Shown piece by piece: positions 1-12,980 of a DNA stretch of 22,046 nucleotides. The DNA lies in the NCBI GenBank assembly GCA_010014835.2, contig JAAAKB020000025.1:1870163-1892208 (forward strand), given 5' to 3'. Numbering within the stretch: position 1 is the stretch's first letter; each line of letters opens with the position of its first letter. The notes under the pieces are model-generated. The model did no database searches. It was not told the origin of the DNA and saw only the letters and a program-made list of their open reading frames with translations. This stretch comes from Apostichopus leukothele (taxonomy: Eukaryota; Echinodermata; Holothuroidea; Aspidochirotida; Stichopodidae). A program made the position numbers and the translations under genes.

Positions 1-434
1 ATACATATTACAATTTGATTAATAACCTGCACTGGAGTGAAAAAAATGTAACTTCAAGATGATCTTCTTTCAACCCCCCCCTCCCCACACCCTCCTCCTG
101 CCTTAACAAGGCGATAACTAAACAACGGTTGTTATTTTTTTGTAGTGGTATAGGGCCTATATATAGTTATAAATTCCACAAATCCAATTCCTTTTTTGCC
201 TTAATTTATTTATGTTTAAACCACGAATTGTATATAATGTGTTTCCTCCATCATTTCGAGTTCAAGTTCAAGTCAATTATAACCGTACGTTATGTTAAAT
301 ATTTTAAAGCCACCCACGGCAATGTCTTTACTATAGCAGAGTTACAACGAGCATGGTGCACACATATGGATACACACACACAAAACTTAACAGTTTTTTA
401 TTTGTTATGTCATGATTTTTTTTATCATCCACAA

Positions 435-442
435 TGACGTCA
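435..442. promoter_or_regulatory. Palindromic CRE-like site TGACGTCA
   Basis: An exact TGACGTCA with flanks A and C, the CREB/ATF consensus. A single match in intron, so function is unproven. A second TGACGTCA at 21592-21599 falls in the candidate exon. Confidence 0.2.
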
Positions 443-594
443 CAACCGGTTGATGCAAATCCCGTACATGAGATTATTAACACACATGGATAAATTTAAG
501 AAAAACATGTCCTTCGATTGAAGTTTATTATCATTTATTTATCTCCGGAGCCAACTCTCGATCGATGAACGTTTGGTTTGATGATGTTCTTTGA

Positions 595-625
595 GTATAT
601 ATATATATGTAGATATATATATATA
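595..625. repeat. TA dinucleotide-rich microsatellite
   Basis: Alternating TA with two interruptions (TGTAGA), in intron 1. Confidence 0.85.
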
Positions 626-693
626 AAGATACATATTAGAAGTTTTCACCATGAGATTGGTTAGTTCCTCGCACACATATACCGTCCGATAAG

Positions 694-718
694 AATAATA
701 ATAATAATAATAATAATA
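694..718. repeat. (AAT)n microsatellite
   Basis: About eight AAT copies. Read on the - strand it encodes a poly-Tyr or poly-Leu run, which explains two spurious short open frames there. Confidence 0.9.
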
Positions 719-1033
719 CATCGTATGTGCATGCGTCTGTGCGTACATGCGATGCAATTGTGCAGACGGCTGTAACAGTTACGAGAGGCATTAAAGAGCT
801 ACTTGAAAACGATGCAGCATGGCGGTGAAGTTTCATTATTGCGCGCTACTATCAATTCATCTCGTGAAATAGAAGCACGTTTTCAAATTTGTTGCTCGTT
901 CTTGACCGATAACTTTTGCTCGGCGGGCAAGGATTTCTTTGAAAGAAGTCATTCTGAGTGGAGTGTAAAGGGGGTGGTGATAGGTTTCAAAGAGCATATG
1001 TCATGTTAACGAATATCATGTCTTGTATATATA

Positions 1034-1106
1034 CTCCCTCGGACCCCTTTGCTCAAGGAATAAGCAAGGAATAATGCATTCATGTACTCAAAGGTCCGTA
1101 GTATTT
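1034..1106. other. Imperfect hairpin in intron 1
   Basis: The arms pair as ATACT/AGTAT, CGGACC/GGTCCG (1040-1045 with 1093-1098) and TTTG/CAAA, giving 15 pairs with small internal loops and a loop of about 35 bases. Confidence 0.35.
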
Positions 1107-3611
1107 CCGCATGCTATAGGTATCGATTATGAAAGTCAAAAAGAAGTATTGTGTTGATGCTATGTTTGAGTAGAAAATTTCCGAGTTTTACACCCTCGTT
1201 TCCTGAAACTCAGGATAAGGTCAAGTTGATACATTCAGCAGACCACAACAGATTCTCAAATGTTACCAAGGTCGTATATTTCTTTACAGATTCATAACAA
1301 GCGATAACATATCTAGGGTCGTCTTCTATATAATAAAATATATAGTATGAATTGCATAGCTGATATGAGAATGATATATAATGTATGTCTGAGTCGGTAT
1401 AGCATATGATGTACAGCTGTGATTTCTATTCAACTACCATGGATGATAGATATATGAACAAACATTCGAGCCGTGTTTTGTATTAATATTTAGATATATC
1501 TCAAGGCCAAATGAAAAACCAAGAAAGGTGTTGTACGAACAGAACATGAAAATGACATCAATAAAGAGATAGATGTTACCCCCTTATAAGTATGAAGTCT
1601 AACATTTACCACATTTCACTTGCAAACACATTCCCTTATTGTATTACATTTAACTTTGACCTTATTGATAACATTGATTGCATTGATAATATTAGCTTTA
1701 CGTGACAAGTGAAGTAGTTATTCCGGTCTGTCCTCAAATTTAATTCAGTCTTTACAGTAAACTCGTTTAGTGATCGGTTATTAATTTGCGCGAGTTCGTA
1801 AATGTATCAATTGGTTGATTATTTTCACGAAAATATGCTCAAGATGTAGAAAAATTGGCAAAAACTTGGCGGATCATTAATAACCCTCAAACAGTTGTTG
1901 TACATACAGAGTTTTCATGCCATGACTTGAATATGACCGTACATATAGTATTGTTTCGTGGGTTGCAACGTGTAATCTAACATTGTGAAGGCACGAGTTA
2001 CTGAGTGTAGGTTAGTTGCCTATGTATATATATTTATAAATATATAAATATAATATATAGCTCTTTTCATAAGAACAAGTTATAATTAAACATGTATTTG
2101 TACATTCAATTTGTGTAACATATTCCTCAAAGTATTTCATGTTTCGGCGTTGTCAGGGTCTAATATTTATCGAATTATATCACCTTCTGTCTGGTGATGT
2201 TCTGGAATCGCTAACTTCCATATACCGGTGGTCAGCGCAAAAGCGCTTTGCACGGTGATAAGTGTTACTTGTACAACATGGCAGTTGATTCCTCAGGAAG
2301 CAGAAGTGAGAATGAATTTTAAAATCTATCTTCATAGTACCGTATATCACCCAGAGACCTCTTTCCAAACCTAACTAAAGACATGTTATATTTGAAACTA
2401 TGATATTCTCTTTCTTGTGTGTGTATACATACACGTTTCAGTAGCTGTATACATATATACACTGTGTTACACTAACCATATCCGTGCATTTTTATATACA
2501 CTTGTATCGTACAAGTTTGAGCCTGCTCCTTGAAATAATACGTTGACAAAATGTAAATTACGTTCGCCATGAGACGTTTACAGCGTGGGGGTAGATGTCA
2601 AAACTGGCTCTGTGGTAATTTCATCGAAGGGTGAGATAGCGTGATCTTTAGCGGTTAAGGTCAACACAAGCAAACGGTCCCTATAGGCTAGTGACATGAT
2701 TATCGCTTGCCCTTTAGTGGTTTATCTCGAGATCGCTTACGCTGTTCTTGCATTTACTTTCCTTATTGCTCGTTATCCCTGCGAGACAGAGAAAGAGAGA
2801 GAAACCTCTTCCAGTTCAAGATGGTTTATTTAAGCGCGGAACCTTTGCTCGACATTTTTATCCCAAAAGAGCAAAGTTCAAGATGATGATTGTCAGCTTG
2901 AAGTATTTATCGATAACAAAGGCGGGAGACAGATTTGATTGAAAAATCAGATGCGAATGACTTCGAGTGTAGCAAACAGCAAAGAAAGAAATGAATGAAT
3001 GAATGGTTCTTGGAAGGGGTTACTGGCAAAGATTGAGATGAGATTATGGGAAGTGGAACAGCATATCCGCCAGTGATTTAGTATATATTGTTGATATACC
3101 AGTGATGGTTGCAACAAATCTAGCGGAAATCTAACAAAGACGTGCGAAGTAGCTTCGGAAACAAGAAATATTTCCACATCATTAATGCTTTATGTATATG
3201 AATGTGTACACTAAAGGTTCACGCTCTCTGTTGTTGCTTCTATCTTTCGGTATTGGCAAACATTTGTGTAGGTGATATTGTAACTTGATGAAGTTACGCG
3301 AAATGTCGTATAACTCGAAGGGAAATTATGGCGTTATATCTTAACCATGTTTACCGTGCTCCCCCCCACCTTCCCCCACACCGTGTTGTCTGTCTGTCTT
3401 ACTGTCACTGATTTCAGGTGTAACATTTTGTGCTGTAGTCATCTTTACCAGTAAATAATACTAACCAGAATGCAAAATGCATTGCGGTTTCGATGACTTC
3501 TGCAGAAATAGCTGTTATACAATATAAATGGCCCGAACCACTATTTTGATGTACAATATCACTATGGCAGGGTAAACATAGTTCAGTCTACTTTACGTGG
3601 CAATACGCATC

Positions 3612-4600
3612 ACCACCAAAAACAATAGGGGTATTGTACTCAATGTGATGCATCCACATACCAAGTATGAGAAGTATCCCCGATTTCCATGTAAAAGGGT
3701 TTTCAGAGTTGAGCCTCAAATGAGATTTGTACCATGCAGGTATGAAGAGTATCCATGATGAGAAATCATGTTTTAAAGGTTTTCAGACCTCGACAAACAT
3801 GTTTTAAATGTACTCGCTATTTGGCGACCGTGACTAAAAATATACTCGCCGAAACGAAATATCACTCGCCACTATGATCGCTGTTCAAGTCTCCATGTTA
3901 CAGATCTACAACATCATACTTTCTGTGAACACAGGTTAGACACTTGGGCAGATACATGGAGCTATGTAATTGCAAATTGGAAAATATGTTTCTGTGCAGT
4001 ATGAAATTTTAACTGTTTTCTACCAAAAGTAAGTGGTGAACAAAGTAAAACATGTCGCAGAATCATTGATAAGCAGCTAGGGCCTCTGTATAGTGTCTCA
4101 AACAATCAAAAATAAAACATATGCAAACAAAACAAAAAAACACGAAGATTTGACTTTCTCTGGTACTATCTACGGATGCCCATAAGCTAATTCCCGATTG
4201 CCAACAACCACTACTATTGGTATGAGGCGTAACGCACATGTTATCTTTATAATAGGCTGGTCGGTTGGAGATATGGTAGATTATGAAACATGGTTTCCAC
4301 AGTTTGACCCCTGGTGACTCCAAATGATCTTTGATCTCCTCTTGAAACAATTAGCTTCTTGAACTAAATGTGGTACTCCTACACACGAATATGAGAGTGG
4401 TCCAAGCTTCCCTTCTTGAGATATCGTGTTTACAAGGTTCTCGCTATTTGACCCCAAATGACCTTTGATCTCCTATAGAAACAATAGGCTTCTTCTACTC
4501 ATTGTGGTACTCCTACACACGAAATATGAGATGAGTCTACGCCTCCCTTTTGGGAGATCTTGTTTACAAGAAGCAAGGCATCACACACACGTACATATAC
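3612..4600 (-). repeat. Antisense block of the ~140-bp tandem repeat family, in intron 1
   Basis: Read on the - strand, this block contains several degenerate copies of the unit also found at 14.6-17.6 kb. Shared marker phrases are GTCTGAAAACCTT, GATATCTCAAGAAGGGAAGC, ATACTTGGTATGTGGAT and CAATAGGCTTCTT, seen here as reverse complements. The two best units start at 4471 and 4337, 134 bases apart. Each opens with AGGTCA-like half-sites (ladders at 4449-4471 and 4305-4337). A more degenerate pair occupies about 3612-3795. The 5' end of the element, in - orientation, is near 4600. There a GTGTGTGTGATGCC stretch precedes GCTTGTAAACAAGATC, matching the head motif seen at 15536-15560 in the other array. 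About 3800-4170 is not clearly repeat-derived. The family has no name that I can assign. Confidence 0.75.
4305..4337 (-). promoter_or_regulatory. Antisense four-half-site ladder in intron 1
   Basis: Read on the - strand: AGATCA (4337-4332), A, AGATCA (4330-4325), TTTG, GAGTCA (4320-4315), CCAG, GGGTCA (4310-4305). This has the same 7-10-10 register as the downstream array, but lies inside the gene. The neighbouring unit has AGATCA, A, AGGTCA, TTTG, GGGTCA at 4471-4449. Confidence 0.35.
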
Positions 4601-5036
4601 ACGGACTCATCCGCCTGCTTGACTACATAGGTTTACGATTATCATCGAAACCAAAAAGGGTTAGCTATAGTCCATGTCAAAACACTCTCGTGGAGAAATA
4701 GCCATATTAGGTTGGACAAGGAAACGTAATCTTTACGTGTTTTTGTAGAGAAATACATGAACCATAATAGTACCTCACGATTTTGATGGAACTATAAAAT
4801 TGCTGTATGCACATTCATAATGGGTTGCATTTGATTGATGTAAGTTTTGTGCTAATGATACATTACACCGGACAGTTCAGTTTTCCTTAAACGTGATTTC
4901 ATGTGTATTTCTTGCTTGGCTCTGGGACTTTCGGAATATTACCAATATGAAGGTATTCTTCATTCACGTTTCCTTTTAATGTTGACCAAAACGTTGACAT
5001 GAGATTACCATGAAATGTTTGTTCCCTTTGTTTCAG

Positions 5037-5552
5037 CCGTCCAAAGGGGTCGCATGCCACCAACCCAGCCCGGGCCAGGACAATACCTGGATGGCCGCTT
5101 CGAGGGACATTCCTTTCTTTCCGGATACATTTCTCTACTACTCAGAGCTGAACCTTACCCGACGTCCAGATACGCTCAATGTATGCAAACCAATAGCGTT
5201 ATGGGTATTGACAATATCTGTGAACTAGCAGCTCGTCTTCTCTTTAGTGCGGTGGAATGGGCGAGAAATATTCCATTCTTCCCTGACCTACAGGTGACGG
5301 ACCAGGTGGCTCTCTTGAGAATGTGCTGGAGCGAACTTTTTGTCTTAAATGCTAGCCAGTGCTCGATGCCACTTCACGTGGCTCCCCTTCTTGCAGCATC
5401 TGGACTCCACGCCAGTCCTATGTCGGCAGAACGTGTTGTTGCGTTTATGGACCACATACGGATATTCCAAGAGCAAGTAGAGAAATTAAAGGCTCTTCAC
5501 GTCGATTCGGCAGAATACACATGTCTGAAAGCAATCGTTCTATTCACATCAG
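5037..5552 (+). CDS. NR2F: COUP-TF nuclear receptor, exon with hinge and first part of ligand-binding domain
   Basis: This exon belongs to an orphan nuclear receptor of the COUP-TF (NR2F/seven-up) family, a nuclear DNA-binding transcription regulator. It starts two bases into a split Ala codon and encodes 171 whole codons. Counting that Ala as residue 1, the hinge is [11 protein letters not shown] (2-12), helix 1 lies in [13 protein letters not shown] (30-42), and the NR signature region is [20 protein letters not shown] (72-91). Next come [16 protein letters not shown] (93-108) and the helix 7-9 stretch running to FTSD (170-173). The acceptor is TTTCAG/CC and the donor TCAG/GTAAGC, so both introns are phase 1. 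From memory these junction positions match those of vertebrate COUP-TF genes. The loop between GQY and LSGY has 10 residues here against about 13 in vertebrates. The reading frame stays open on both sides, from an ATG at 5015 to a stop at 5587, but that extension is intronic. The next exon is 8154-8428. Confidence 0.97.
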
Positions 5553-8428
<2,876 letters not shown>

Positions 8429-8740
8429 AGACTTGGTCGCAGTTACACGTCCGATGAACAACTCCGGCGTTTATGCAATCCGACGGCCATATAGACGTTT
8501 GCTTGCTGCTCTTTTGAACCGAGCAGAGAAAGTGCACCAGTCCCGACGCAGAGCCGGAATGAATTCCGACGATTACTCAGTTTAGCGCGACATGTACAAC
8601 AAACAGAGTTGACTAACGTACAGTACGACTATATAGCTGTCGCTAAATGGTAAGTGACCAAGACAGATGCAGTGTCCTGTCCGAAGCTGCCCTGGTCGAT
8701 AGAGCTGTCGGACGGACGAGCCATGGCTGCTGTCAACAAG
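8429..8740 (+). other. Proximal 3' UTR of COUP-TF
   Basis: The sequence directly after the stop keeps exon-like base composition for about 300 bases before falling to the AT-rich background, which fits transcribed 3' UTR. It carries an inverted repeat, GTCCGAAGCT (8679-8688) against AGCTGTCGGAC (8703-8713), with a 14-base loop and one bulged G. A different frame stays open across the CDS end (8340-8585, 81 codons). It overlaps conserved receptor codons and looks like a composition shadow. I cannot place the poly(A) site: the first ATTAAA/AATAAA hexamers I noticed are near 9255, 10050 and 11495, none with convincing context. Confidence 0.5.
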
Positions 8741-9825
8741 TTTTTAAATCTCTCATCACAGCCAATAACCCTTTTTTTCGGGATTGTGTTTTTAATTCCC
8801 TTGCGTCGAATTCGTCGGAGACACTATTTAAATGCAATCCCTTGCCAATTCAATATCTATTAACCAATAACATTCATCTATTTCTATTCGAAATTAATCA
8901 GTTTTGTGAAGAAAACCGTGTCTCAATAGTAATATAGGTTCACTTCCGCGTCGGCACATATTCAAGTTGTAATAGTCTGTATGACAGATAAGATTTGAAC
9001 TTTATAGAAGGCACAATTAACTCTTTTCCTTTTAGTCGCCAAAATTGTATACTTTTTTTCCATCCGGACTGTACCATCGAATAGAAAAGCAGCTGATAAC
9101 AAGTCTGTAACATAGTCAGACTTATTAAAAAGAAATAGTTAGTCGTACATTTGTTCCTTTTATGTTCCAAACGTTTTCCTTACTTTTATGCTGAAATATA
9201 ACCTGAAATATCCGAGACAACAGGAAATAGTACTCCACCCGCCAAATCGTTATTATTAAATCATTTTAACTTGCCAACTCCCTTGAACACAACAAATCCT
9301 TGTTCTTTTATCAGATTAATACATCAGAAGACTTCAGATACTTTGAAATGATTTTATGGTCATGTGTCAAATATTGATCTAGCAAATCTCAGGACATTTG
9401 ATTTTAAGTTCATTGTCGGATATCCGTGTCACTATTTAAGAATCACTCCTGAAATATTTACCACAATTGCACATTTTTTGTATCTATACTGTTTGGACTA
9501 TAACGTTACTTTTTACAGTTTTTAGAAATGTAAAAGAAATCTGCACTACCTTGCCAGTTTGTGTTTTTTCGTCAGTACTTCTTCTTTATGATAAAACTCT
9601 TCCTGCACATGAAGATCACGTGTTAATGTTTCTTTGTCTAAAAAGTGACTTCATGTCTTAATGTACCACTGTAGATCACATCTCATTGGCGCATGCTACA
9701 AAACTTTTTTTTTGTCATGTTGTAGTTAAAGACAGACTTCTACGGTTCTACCTATAGCTCAGAAATAATTTATATACATACATGTGCGCGCGTAATCATG
9801 TTAAGTGAATGATGCTGTGTGCGTT

Positions 9826-9842
9826 GCATATATATGATATAT

Positions 9843-9873
<31 letters not shown>

Positions 9874-9875
9874 AA
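9826..9875. repeat. (AT)n microsatellite
   Basis: Long alternating AT tract with single-base interruptions (TGATAT, TAAATAT) downstream of the COUP-TF stop. It is largely self-complementary. Confidence 0.9.
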
Positions 9876-10586
9876 TGATTTACTCTACACTAAGAAATAT
9901 AATATATGTGTATATAGGATATGTGTTTATATAAACATGTACATACGAGAAAAAAAGACATATCTTTCATATCTTTGTATGTTCATATATATACGTTCAT
10001 GCTTTTATTACCAATTTTAATGGCTAGAAGTTATCGCGTAAATCACTAAAATAAACATCGTCACTTCTCGGCTGCTGAATTCTCCAACGCATTAAATCAT
10101 CTGGAATACTAATATGGTGGAGTACTTACAGTAAAGAATCATGTTTATGTACCTAATTTCCATTAACTCAAGAAAAGATTATTTCTAGTAAATTCGACAA
10201 GATCCATTCCCCTTGGATAATCCGATATTTAGTAACATCGCAAAGCCAGCGTGTCTTGTAAAGCTTCGTTCGAGGGTAATATGGTCCAACTGTAACTTAT
10301 ATTAGCTTATTTCTCGTACAGTAAAGAAATCATCCAAAGTTAACAAATGGTCGTTTATGATTTTAATCAAAGTATATCTGGATACAGCTGAAAATATTAA
10401 TTCCTATGTTAGAGAGATGATTCTACACGCGACATGGCGTTTTTCGCGATGAATAATTAGACAGAATCCCTCAAAACGGTTACTTGTTCTTGTCTTTTGC
10501 ATTGGAAATGTACATTTTTACGATATAGATGCAGACAGGACTTTTTTTTCTTCTAAAAGCATGAATGGTACTGCAATGGCATAGAG

Positions 10587-10618
10587 TGATGATGATAATG
10601 ATGATAATGATCATGATG
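10587..10618. repeat. (GATGATAAT)n-type imperfect microsatellite
   Basis: GATGATGATAATGATGATAA followed by TGATCATGATG, a short imperfect trinucleotide repeat. Confidence 0.75.
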
Positions 10619-12967
10619 CATTTGCGATATCTCGATGCGACGATATACTTGTTTTTTTACCGTTGCTGTCTGACAGATTCGAGTTGTTGACCTATACTTT
10701 TATTTTTCATGCCTGCATGTGCGCTTGTCATTTAGAGCGAATCTGTGTCGCGTTAAAAACAGCAAACACATGAAAAGACAATGTACACAATACCGGTACG
10801 CAAATTGTATGTCTATACGCCGTTGCATGGGGAAAGGATGCACCGTGTAGCTCTGGATGTATCATTGAGAGTACCTAGTATAATAATCAATTATTGATAA
10901 AACATTTTTTTTCATATTTCTTTTTGATTGCTACAATTATTGTCTTGACGTTTTACTGTTCTCAATTTCTTCTTTATTTGATGTGTAGAAATAATGTTTG
11001 CATGCGCCTATCGTATACTGAAGTCATTCCGGTTTTTTTCCTTTTTATTATCATGATTATTAATATTCTTCCTCTCTACTAACGTCAAATGGAATGTATG
11101 ATTATTGTTTATTCTTGCCTCTTTTTGTGATTCAGAATTTGTTATTACAACTCACATTTTTTTCTTCGAATTTCGAATTCTCTTTAGTCGTTGACATATT
11201 CAGTAATGGAGATCGAGTTTGAAATGCTTCATGGATCTGAAATACTTCTAATAATAGGAGTCGTAGGAGATAAAATAATATTATCTTGTTTCCTTCGTGT
11301 TTTTGTACTAAGCAACCTACTTGTATACATGCAAGTAATATAAGAATGTCATCTTGTGTTGATATCAACAAAAATAATCAGTATAAATAGCGTGAGATGA
11401 TGTAATACCTACGAGTCGCAACACATAAACATTCATGTAATTAAAACAACATTTGTGGTCAACGAAGCCAGCGGCATCGATGTTGAAATTGCAAAATAAA
11501 AACACAAACTATTGTGTGATAACAATAATAAATGTCACTGTGAAAGGTATACAACAGGTCACAACGTGCTGCCCTTTTTGATTTATAAATGCGTTTTAAT
11601 ACAACGAAGTCACTACAAATTGAACGTACAAAGAGTTTACCGTCGAATGTGAAACAACTTTATTTTTAAATACATATTTTATAGTACATTTCGACCTTCA
11701 TCACACCTTTATCAACACGTCATTATGTCACTTATACTATGGTACTAGAACAAATTAAAGTCCTATCGTCAGCACTTAAATATTACAAGTAAGAACATCA
11801 AATTGAAGTTAAAGAACCGAAATTGTCCGTTTCAAACAATTTAGTAATTGCATATACAAAGCTGTAGTTGTGTATCTTTCCGTTTTAACAATTACATGGC
11901 AGTAGCAGTCCTATATCCGAATCTATGTAAAACATCGCACAAAAACATTGCTATGAATGTATAAGATGTATTTTGCATAATGAAAAAACGGTATTTTGCA
12001 CACAAACAAAACCTGCCTGTTAGAGCTTTAGTACCACCGAGTAGTGAAAAGCCTACACATGATACGTTAGCCAAATGAAATCTTTAATCGGCCATGTTGG
12101 TAAGCAATTATATGTTGAGGTAGCCTATACACAGATATGACAGTCAATCATAATCAGGTGGTAATTAACATGTTAGGCGTCATCGTTATCAATCGTCTTG
12201 TGTACGTTGTCATGCAATAACTCTCGTTTTTAAGGGTCATGAATAATCACAAGGTTAAAGGAAAAAAATACTATTGTTCTTCTCCATGTACAGAGAATTC
12301 TGCAGCTGATTTTGTACCAGAAATAAAACATTGCCAAACCTTTCTAATGATTCTTGAGTGTGATAAGTACTATACTGTACTGTGTTTGAGTAAATCCACT
12401 TTGTTAACACTGTTAACTGACAACTACTATTTTTTGTTAATTAAGGCAATTAGTAGAAACGACTTCTTTTCTATCAGCATTCAAGCATGTTATACAGTGC
12501 AACAATCCGTTAAGCTGATTTATTGTTCTACATGCATAGACCACGGATTCGGAGAACCGAACTGCACAATTGTTTGCTGAACTGAATTTATTGTTTCATT
12601 TTTCATTATATTTGACCTTTTCACTGTGATATGAAATTCGCTCAACCTATCCAATCATGTCCAATAGTTAAAAGTTAAGTTGACCATTCACATTCTCGTG
12701 AAACCCAGAGTCAATTGTTACTTTTGCTTCTTTTCGTGTAACAATAACCTTGCCGTCTGAGGACAACTGGGATCCAATAAAGCAAATCATATTGTGCTAG
12801 ATTATCAGAGATGAATAATTAATTTGCTTCATAGTTGATGATGCTGTGTTCGATCATATTTGAAACTGTAAACGGAAACGTTTTTCATGTTGTAAGTCTT
12901 GCGCCATATTATAAATAATCATCACAGAACTGTGTTGCACTTTGGTAAGCAGTAGCAGAGCCTATAA

Positions 12968-12980
12968 CCCCCCCCCCCCC
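12968..12980. repeat. Poly(C) tract
   Basis: A run of about 13 C in AT-rich surroundings. A shorter C-rich patch occurs at 74-90. Confidence 0.8.

Larger units (their letters stand above)
1..5036 (+). other. 3' part of COUP-TF intron 1 (no exon found)
   Basis: This stretch ends at a good 3' splice site (pyrimidine-rich tract ending TTTCAG at 5031-5036) in front of the first COUP-TF exon in the window. I looked for the two-zinc-finger DNA-binding domain typical of the family (CVVCGDKSSGKHYG start, P-box CEGCKS) and found nothing like it, so the exon encoding it should lie upstream of base 1. The stretch contains a TA-rich run at 595-625, an (AAT)n run at 694-718, AT-rich sequence near 2020-2062 and an antisense tandem-repeat block at about 3612-4600. 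The remaining short open frames have no family features. Reading it as intron is inference from the phase-1 junction at 5037. Confidence 0.7.

Noticed and set aside
803-1009. 68-codon open frame with several Cys upstream of the COUP-TF exons, checked as a possible DNA-binding-domain exon
   Set aside because: The Cys spacing does not fit C4 zinc fingers and no P-box sequence is present.
4063-4350. 95-codon open frame on the - strand in intron 1
   Set aside because: Its N-terminal part is the antisense repeat unit translated (FQEEIKDHLESPGVKLW comes from the half-site ladder). The rest is AT-rich and motif-free.
5010-5228. Other-frame open reading frames inside the COUP-TF exon (also 5359-5556)
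   Set aside because: Shadows of the highly conserved receptor reading frame.
8641-8660. Donor-like ATG/GTAAGTGA at 8649 in the 3' UTR
   Set aside because: Good donor consensus, but no matching acceptor or exon downstream was found. A 3' UTR intron cannot be supported.
12239-12580. 113-codon open frame, the longest outside COUP-TF
   Set aside because: AT-biased codons, no recognisable domain, no splice or promoter context. A frame of this length is not surprising in 22 kb read in six frames. A transcript or homolog would change this.
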